DNA of 64,000 bases from Undaria pinnatifida. Taxonomy: Eukaryota > Sar > Phaeophyceae > Laminariales > Alariaceae. Each line of letters begins with the position of its first letter. Positions within the stretch are counted from its first letter, which is position 1. A model generated the notes under the pieces. That model was not told the DNA's origin. It did no database searches and worked only from the letters and a program-made list of their open reading frames with translations. Shown here in pieces: positions 59,501 through 64,000 of this stretch. The translations under genes were made by a program, and so were the position numbers. The stretch lies in the NCBI GenBank assembly GCA_012845835.1, contig JABAKD010000002.1:24842518-24906517 (forward strand). The letters are read 5' to 3'.

Positions 59501-61969
59501 TAGTGAATAGAACTGAAAATAAGTGCAGTCCAAGAATACGAGAATGATATGTTACGGATGAGGTACAAGCATTCATATTGGAGCGACCATAACAAGTCAG
59601 GAAGGACGGGATGGGCTGGATATACACTGCTGCTGCGCACTGCCTATACAAGGGCAGTACCATGAGTATACCACAGCATGCTGATGATGCTCACTAGTCA
59701 TGCTCACAACTCGTCGGCTCACAAGCCATGCTCACAACTCGTTGACTTTGCATGATGAGTCGTGTACTTCCAATTAATCGACTCTTCATATGACCTGACT
59801 CAGAAACCTAGTACAAACATAGCCAGTGTAATTAACAGGTAGGTGATAAAAATTATCCCCCATGCGGGGAAATAACTTCGCAACTCTTCTCTAATCAGCC
59901 ACCTCCAGTTTTATCGAATCTTTGCATGATGACATGAGTCAGTAATATAAATGGTATCACATGAAGATTAATATTTAGTGCGATCAGCTAAACAAAAATA
60001 GTTCGTACTAGAATTAAACCGAAATAATAAGAGCGGAAATAGAATCATTTATAAAAACATCATTTGTCCTCACGCGTACATCGTATCTGTAGTTGAAATG
60101 TTAGGGTGACAGCGTATCGATTTGAAACCGTGGGTTTGAGTCCCACTGACTCCTTTTTTATAGGATGGGAGTAGCTGACCGTGGGTTCGTGTTTCATATA
60201 CTTTTTTCCCTTTTTCTTCTTTTTTTTTAGTGTGGGAGTAGCTGACTTTTATTCTCGAATGCAGTATTGGTATTAACATATTAGATAACTAGTACCAGTA
60301 CTCTGTATTCGTACTCCTCCCGATATTACAGCGGAGAAAAAACAATATAAACCACCCACCATACGTATGATAGAGCAGTATAATAGCGAAAACTACAGTA
60401 ATAAAATTATAAAATAGATATAATGTTGAATCTAGCTAAAACTTCCCTACCTAGAGAAAAAAATACCAACACCAACCATTTTAGTGGGGAAAAACAAAAC
60501 ATGTATCTATTAAACAAAAACATAAACCAAAAACAAAATAATTAGGACCCCTCCCACGAAGAAAAAAGTTACCCACATAGTATATTCCAAGTACCAACAA
60601 CGCAGCTTGCAAAGATAAGTATCGACCCGAAATTCGTCGAACTCACGGCTGATGTCCTTAGAATATATTTATAAAATACACCACACGACTACACGGCCAA
60701 CTCCGCGTGTAACCGAGACCCCCAACGCCCCCGTGACCCTCATAACCCCTAACCCCGGCCCCATTCCGCGTCCCACATCTGCCTGAAACGCCTCCTCGAA
60801 CGCCTCCCAAGTCATCCGCTCCGCGTTCTCCCCCGCGCGCCGTGACCACCACAGCCTAGCCACGCAATTTCTGTTCCAAGGTGATGGGACATTGGAGACA
60901 CAATCCACAACAGAGCAGAAGCGGGATACCATAATGCCACAGCAGAACGTGACATCACCCAGCGAACGGAAGAACGGGAAGTCAATGGAGGGAGAGCGGA
61001 AGGGGGTAGCGAGATCAAATGGGAACAAGCGAGAGTCCAGCCACACGAAAAAGCGCGGGGGGGGCACCCCGCAAAAGCACAAAAAGCTCAAAAGCACGAA
61101 AACACAAAGCACAAACCGTCAAGATTAAAATACAAAAAGCTCAAAACCACAACACACAAAACGCAAAGCTCAAGAGCACAAAACGCAAACTTCAAAGCGC
61201 ACATAAATAGCACAATGCACAAAGGACAACACTTAAAAGCGCGGCATCTCTTACCGTATTCCTGACGCGACCGTCGTCTCCAGGCTGGCGTTCTTCTCCT
61301 CTCTGGGATTAGCCGCCTGCTTCATCAAATCCAGGATCTGAATCAAATGCAGACCGGCGTAGGCGGGCAGACCATGAGCCACGCGAGTAGGTAGGTAGGT
61401 AGGTAGGTAGGTAGGTAGGTGGGTAGTTAGGTACGTAGGTAGGTAGGTACGTAGGTAGGTAGGTAGGTAGGGGAGGTGGGGGCGTGGGTGGGGGTGGGCG
61501 TGGGGGCGTGGGGGCGGGGGGGAGTGGGGGGGGGGGGGGGGGGGGTTGGGAGAGGGGGGGGGGGGGGGGGGGGGGGCGGGAAGGGGGGGAGGAGGAGGGG
61601 AGGGAAGCGCGAGGCGTTACTAAAACCTGGGAGTTACCTTGGAACTTCAGGCCGGATAACAATTTGATTAAAGCGCTCATGTGGCCTCCAATACGAAACG
61701 TCTGGCCGGGGAAGCCATATAAAACAAAAAATGTGGCAAACCCCCCTTCCCCTTATCCACTAACCCCGGCGTCGACCATGGCACGGGCTTCTTCCCTTGG
61801 AGTGCTCCTCGAGGCACACGCCGTTCCACGAACAGCAACAAAAATGGATCCGGTCGGAGTTTGTTAGCGCTGACAACACTGCCACGGGGTTGGGGTTGGG
61901 GGCGGACCTCACCATGAGTCCCAGCAATCGGCCGAGCTCTCGACAAGAAGGCAGAATACGTGGCGGTAG
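47549..61969 (-). CDS. RCC1-repeat (seven-bladed propeller) protein, 14 exons
   Basis: Exons: 61913-61969, 61627-61701, 61255-61337, 60777-60870, 57828-58845, 55562-55959, 54843-54998, 54368-54489, 53477-53714, 51746-51877, 50184-50429, 49709-49806, 48088-48218, 47549-47610 (stop TAA). They total 2910 bp, 969 codons plus stop, with every junction in phase. The C-terminal ~400 residues hold seven RCC1 repeats, e.g. [80 protein letters not shown]. Before them comes a 340-residue Ala/Gly/Ser/Pro-rich exon and a Gly/Ser linker with a [15 protein letters not shown] segment. The N-terminal part ([38 protein letters not shown]) is unassigned. RCC1 propellers act as protein-binding platforms or GTPase exchange factors. 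No HECT, BTB, FYVE or kinase domain is visible, so the partner is unknown. Confidence 0.92.
47611..48087 (-). other. last intron of the RCC1 gene, with (CCA)n tract
   Basis: Donor GTGCGTGTGG and acceptor CGATTGCAG. The plus strand is dominated by CAC/ACC triplets at 47805-48075. A 207-codon minus frame here is low-complexity read-through, apart from the two real exons it overlaps. Confidence 0.75.
48600..49640. repeat. degenerate tandem repeat around GACGATTTCGTCAGAAG
   Basis: About 50 irregular units of (A/G)(A/G)(A/G)CGATTTCGTCA with 15-22 bp spacing, including a cleaner block GCGATTTCGTCATCATAAAG at 49000-49120. It fills the intron between exons 48088-48218 and 49709-49806. Confidence 0.9.
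49469..49520 (+). repeat. 'TTAGTATAGGGAGAG' repeat copy embedded in the satellite
   Basis: ACTTGGGAACTAGCATCGGG, AGAGCTTTTGGGGCTCCAAG. Confidence 0.6.
49878..49970. repeat. purine-rich (GGGA)n tract
   Basis: [24 protein letters not shown] sequence in an RCC1 intron; pyrimidine-rich in the transcript and close to the acceptor of exon 49709-49806. Confidence 0.85.
50700..50790 (-). repeat. terminus copy of the [11 protein letters not shown] block
   Basis: On the minus strand it reads ACGCAGCTTGC, a 4-bp insertion, AAAGATGACTTTCAACCCTA and AATTCGTGGAACTCACAGCTG, i.e. [15 protein letters not shown]. Confidence 0.8.
51038..51664. mobile_element. ~630-bp element with ~42-bp terminal inverted repeats
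   Basis: Left: GCCATTTCTTATGCAGTCGG, then CAGTCGAAAACGGCC. Right, the reverse complement: GGCCGTTTTCGACTG, TCCGAATGCATAAGAAATGG. The interior is GC-rich with two copies of AAAGCCGCC/GAGAGCCGCCAAAGC. No transposase. It sits in an RCC1 intron. Confidence 0.8.
52045..53285 (+). repeat. 1.2-kb satellite of 13-bp unit AAGATCACAGATC
   Basis: About 90 copies. The centre (52380-52600) is nearly perfect, and the edges decay into TAGATCAAGATCATAG and AGATCAGGATC variants. It fills the intron between exons 51746-51877 and 53477-53714. Each unit carries GATC sites. Confidence 0.95.
53995..54340. repeat. G-rich/C-rich low-complexity intron DNA
   Basis: GGGGTTGGGGTTGGGGTCG and GGGGGGTGGCTGG runs at 54055-54140, then CCCAACCCCAACCAACCCAA. 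Potential G-quadruplex on the plus strand. Confidence 0.75.
54600..54830 (+). repeat. degenerate CACCGCACCACACCGCACCG repeat
   Basis: Decamer-like CACCGCACCA/CATCGCACCA units in an RCC1 intron. A similar repeat lies at 61975-62310. Confidence 0.85.
55000..55560. other. RCC1 intron, no additional feature
   Basis: Lies between exons 54843-54998 and 55562-55959. It has a C-run at 55526-55541 and GTAGTAG/AGCAG triplets at 55085-55150. No exon. Confidence 0.6.
56500..57230 (-). mobile_element. ~0.73-kb inverted-repeat element, copy 2
   Basis: Left terminus CAGGCTGGTTCAAGTAAAAA; the right, read reversed, is CAGGCTGGTTCCACGTAAAA. It matches 18401-19166 along its length in inverse orientation. It lies in the intron between the 1-kb exon and exon 55562-55959. 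Confidence 0.9.
58930..60665. other. AT-rich intronic segment, possible insertion
   Basis: The intron between exons 57828-58845 and 60777-60870 is strikingly AT-richer than its surroundings (e.g. 59930-60060, 60380-60560) and lacks the G/C runs typical here. It contains tRNA-like pol III motifs at 60100-60250 and ends with the [11 protein letters not shown] block at 60589-60675, so it may be an inserted element. No transposase or organelle gene was recognised. Confidence 0.45.
60096..60152 (+). ncRNA. tRNA-like T-arm with pol III terminator
   Basis: GTGGGTTTGAGTCCCAC at about 60130-60146 is a perfect 5-bp T stem with a 7-nt loop, followed by TGACTCC and TTTTTT. A second, mutated copy (CCGTGGGTTCGTGTTTCA, then TTTTTT) follows at 60178-60210. 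No 5' acceptor strand complementary to TGACTCC was found, so no intact tRNA; a tRNA-derived SINE is likely. Confidence 0.4.
60589..60675 (+). repeat. terminus copy of the [11 protein letters not shown] block
   Basis: GTACCAACAACGCAGCTTGC, AAAGATAAGTATCGACCCG and AAATTCGTCGAACTCACGGC. The initiating ATG is changed to ATA, and the following codons keep [14 protein letters not shown]. Confidence 0.9.
61386..61470 (+). repeat. (GGTA)n tetranucleotide tract
   Basis: About 18 GTAG units with a few interruptions, in an RCC1 intron 50 bp upstream of an acceptor; on the transcript it is (CCTA)n and lacks AG. Confidence 0.95.
61495..61610 (+). repeat. poly(G)-rich tract
   Basis: Several uninterrupted G-runs of 10 or more between 61518 and 61578, with a strong G-quadruplex potential on plus. 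Confidence 0.95.
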
Positions 61970-61979
61970 CTGTGGCACA

Positions 61980-62310
61980 GCATCACATAATGTCCCATCA
62001 CATCACACTGCCCACTCTCAAACCACATCGCACCTTAGCACGTCATATCCCATCGCATCGCATCCTATTACACCGCTGCGCACCGCACTGCACCCTATCA
62101 TAACGCATCGCACCGTATCGCATCAAGCCATACGGCACTGCATCGCACCCTATTACACCGCAGCCTGCCGCATCGTATCACACAAAATCGCACCGCCCTG
62201 CACAGCGAACCACAACGAGCCGCACCCCTAACCGCACCACTGACCTCACCGCTAACCGCACCACTGACCCCAACGCTAACCGCACTGCTGACCGCACCGC
62301 CACCAGCACT
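61980..62310 (+). repeat. degenerate CATCGCACCGCACTGCACC repeat
   Basis: Units of CATCGCACCG/CACTGCACC pass into ACCGCACCACTGACCTCACC at 62220-62310. Intronic. Confidence 0.85.
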
Positions 62311-62325
62311 AAGCGCATCACTAAC

Positions 62326-63134
62326 CGATGCGTCCATAGCCGCCGACAGGCGCGCCACGGAGGCGGCAGATGTGGCTTCGATGGCAGCAGCCGCCGATAA
62401 GGCGGAGGACAACGGATATCTAAACGTGCGGCGGGCACCCATCCAACCACGAACCCACCCACTTCTGCTTTGTTTTATCGCACTGCCAACCGAACCGCTA
62501 GTCCAACCGCACCTTCTCCTCGAGCATGCGCATCTCCTCCACGTACACGCCCGCCCTGAACACACCGAAATGGTTCGGCCGTCCGTCGTTCAGATTCATC
62601 AGCGTCACCCGCGCCTGCGCTGCGCAACACTCCAGCTCCCACAGCACAGACGCCACCCCAAGAGGTAAAACCTCCTCCCCTCCCCCACCGCCACCTCCCC
62701 CACCCCCCACCCCCCCTCCCCCCCCCAATACCCGCCTCCACGAAGATATTGTTTCCTCGCCCTCCCTTCCTCGCTGTTCCTGCGGCGGCGGTCGTGGTGG
62801 TAGAGGAAGCCGCGGCGGTGATGGTGGTGGCAGTGGTTGTGACCGGTCCTGCCCCCCCGTGCGTACCCGGGGGCGTCGGAGGGGTTCCGAAATATGGCGA
62901 TGACGGCTTCGCGCTTCCTGGCACCGGAGAAGATGAGTTTCCACTACCGCCGCCGCCACCGCCACCGCTACCGCCACTTGAAACGTCATTTCCGCCTCCA
63001 CCCCCTCCCCCACCGCCTCCGCCCCCGTTGCCGCCGCTCCCGCTGCCACCGCTGCCGCTGCTGCTACTGGTGACGGAAGCGATATGGTTGTTGTTGAGGC
63101 AGATCCGCTTGCTGCTGCTTCGCTCCTCCGCCTC
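62326..63134 (-). CDS. probable upstream exons of the RCC1 gene
   Basis: Exon 62326-62419 reads SALSAAAAIEATSAASVARL, ends at GTTAGT in phase 0 and so fits exon 61913-61969. Exon 62508-62635 reads ARVTLMNLNDGRPNHFGVFR, AGVYVEEMRMLEEK. It needs the weak donor GTGCG/GTTGGA to keep phase 2. A further exon, from 63134 to about 62735, starts EAEERSSSKRICLNNNHI and becomes a Ser/Gly run. The phase between the last two was not resolved, and no initiator Met with leader was identified. The Ala-rich peptide repeats one in the 1-kb exon downstream. Confidence 0.45.
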
Positions 63135-63630
63135 CTGCATGCAAACCTTCAACCCGAGCTTAACCACCTATATACCATACATGGGCGTGTACCGCCAAAA
63201 AATGTAACCACGCACGGACAACACAACAACGATAATGATGATTATGGTCACGATTCGGAATAGGAGAGGGGAGGGGGGGGGGGGATTCATTTCACTCATA
63301 GCCTTAGCCTCAAGACCATTGGCCCTCGCTTCCTTACGATGCCGGGACGGTGCAAGATAGGGTTTTCACCGACCAAGGAGACATTTCGTGCACCAACCGC
63401 GAAGCACCGTGAGGTATTCAGCGAGTCGCATGAAGGGTGATCCGCATCCTACGAAGAACCGATTGTGAGGCGGGCATCTGCACTTTGTGCGTACATTCAT
63501 GCATATCGAAGGGGGGACGGTAAAACGGTCGTGCACATTGCCCTTCTATTATTAATACATTAATACATTAATACGAACACTTCAGGAGGCCGAAGTCGAC
63601 GCGAGCTTTCCCGGAGCTCACCAGACAAGA
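63135..63630. other. no gene recognised
   Basis: A G-run lies at 63274-63284. Otherwise unremarkable; the 5' end of the RCC1 gene may lie here. Confidence 0.5.
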
Positions 63631-63631
63631 G

Positions 63632-63712
63632 GCAGCAGCAGCAGCAGGAGCAGCAACAACAGCAGCAGCAGCAAGCACCTAGTACCTGCTGCTCGAACAA
63701 CACCTGCTGCTG
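63632..63712 (+). repeat. (CAG)n-type triplet tract
   Basis: GCAGCAGCAGCAGGAGCAGC, AACAACAGCAGCAGCAGCAA; imperfect. Confidence 0.9.
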
Positions 63713-63759
63713 CGATATACCCTACTTGCTTGCTATTTATCTAGTTACTCTAAGAGAGC

Positions 63760-64000
63760 AAAAATAACGCCAGTGGTCTATTTGCGTGGAGGGGGCTTCC
63801 CATGCTACAGCAGCAGTCCTCGCTCCCGGTTCTACGAGACACTCGAAGATGACCGTCGCTGCAACACTTGGTCAGAAGATGCCTCCTATTTTCACCGGCG
63901 GTTCCGCCTGGAACAAACCATGAAAAGCTACACATGCTGCCTGGGTCACGGAGACGCCAAGGAGGGTCCTCTGTACACCCACAACGGCACCAAGGTTTTG
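63760..64000 (+). CDS. open, protein-like frame running off the right edge
   Basis: A plus-strand frame with no stop from before 63760 to 64000 reads VVYLRGGGFPCYSSSPRSRF, YETLEDDRRCNTWSEDASYF, RFRLEQTMKSYTCCLGHGD and GPLYTHNGTKVL. Composition is balanced and unlike the low-complexity frames elsewhere. An acceptor-like CGCCAG precedes codon 63775. I do not recognise a family. It is incomplete at its 3' side and its 5' boundary is uncertain. Confidence 0.4.

Noticed and set aside
58930..60660. Organelle-derived (NUMT/NUPT) insertion
   Set aside because: AT-rich with a tRNA-like arm, but no organelle protein, rRNA or complete tRNA could be recognised.

Overview
The window is nuclear DNA of a multicellular-type eukaryote with long introns. 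It holds three intron-rich protein genes spread over about 57 kb, all spliced GT-AG, with short GC-rich exons (45 bp to 1 kb) and introns of 0.3-4 kb full of simple repeats and small transposons. The degraded LINE at 3.7-4.7 kb, the exon/intron sizes and the repeat style fit a brown alga (stramenopile, Ectocarpus-like). That assignment is from recognition, not from a search. There is no bacterial operon, CRISPR array or rRNA gene. Layout: 1-1.9 kb is a 228-bp tandem satellite. 3.7-4.7 kb is a dead LINE reverse-transcriptase fragment on the minus strand. 6.1-15.4 kb (+) is a five-exon gene for a 236-residue Arg/Lys/Ser/Asp-rich nuclear-type protein. 15.4-20.1 kb is intergenic and carries a nested MITE and a ~0.77-kb inverted-repeat element. 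20.1-33.5 kb (-) is a ten-exon SPFH/band-7 gene whose N-terminal exon(s) I could not place; two further phase-compatible minus exons of unknown identity lie at 34.2-35.6 kb. 36.3-38.2 kb is a 1.85-kb (ACT/ACC)n array between two copies of a ~100-bp direct repeat. 38.3-47.5 kb is gene-free repeat-rich DNA. 47.5-62.0 kb (-) is a fourteen-exon gene with a seven-repeat RCC1 propeller at its C-terminus, and probable further 5' exons run to about 63.1 kb. The right edge holds an open plus-strand reading frame that leaves the window. The exon models rest on reading-frame phase: every proposed junction in the three genes joins in frame, and the coding lengths (711, 962 and 2910 bp) match the predicted phases. 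The genes are not an operon and no shared pathway can be inferred. One is a membrane-scaffold SPFH protein, one an RCC1-propeller protein, and one a low-complexity basic/acidic protein of splicing-factor style. The most unusual items are: a conserved short peptide-coding block that recurs four times and ends a 1.2-kb inverted-repeat element; a 9-bp palindromic motif about twenty-fold over-represented; a ~205-bp-arm hairpin in an intron; the nested MITE with its 'empty site' 18 kb away; and the indel-free 228-bp satellite that keeps the same 62-codon frame in every unit.
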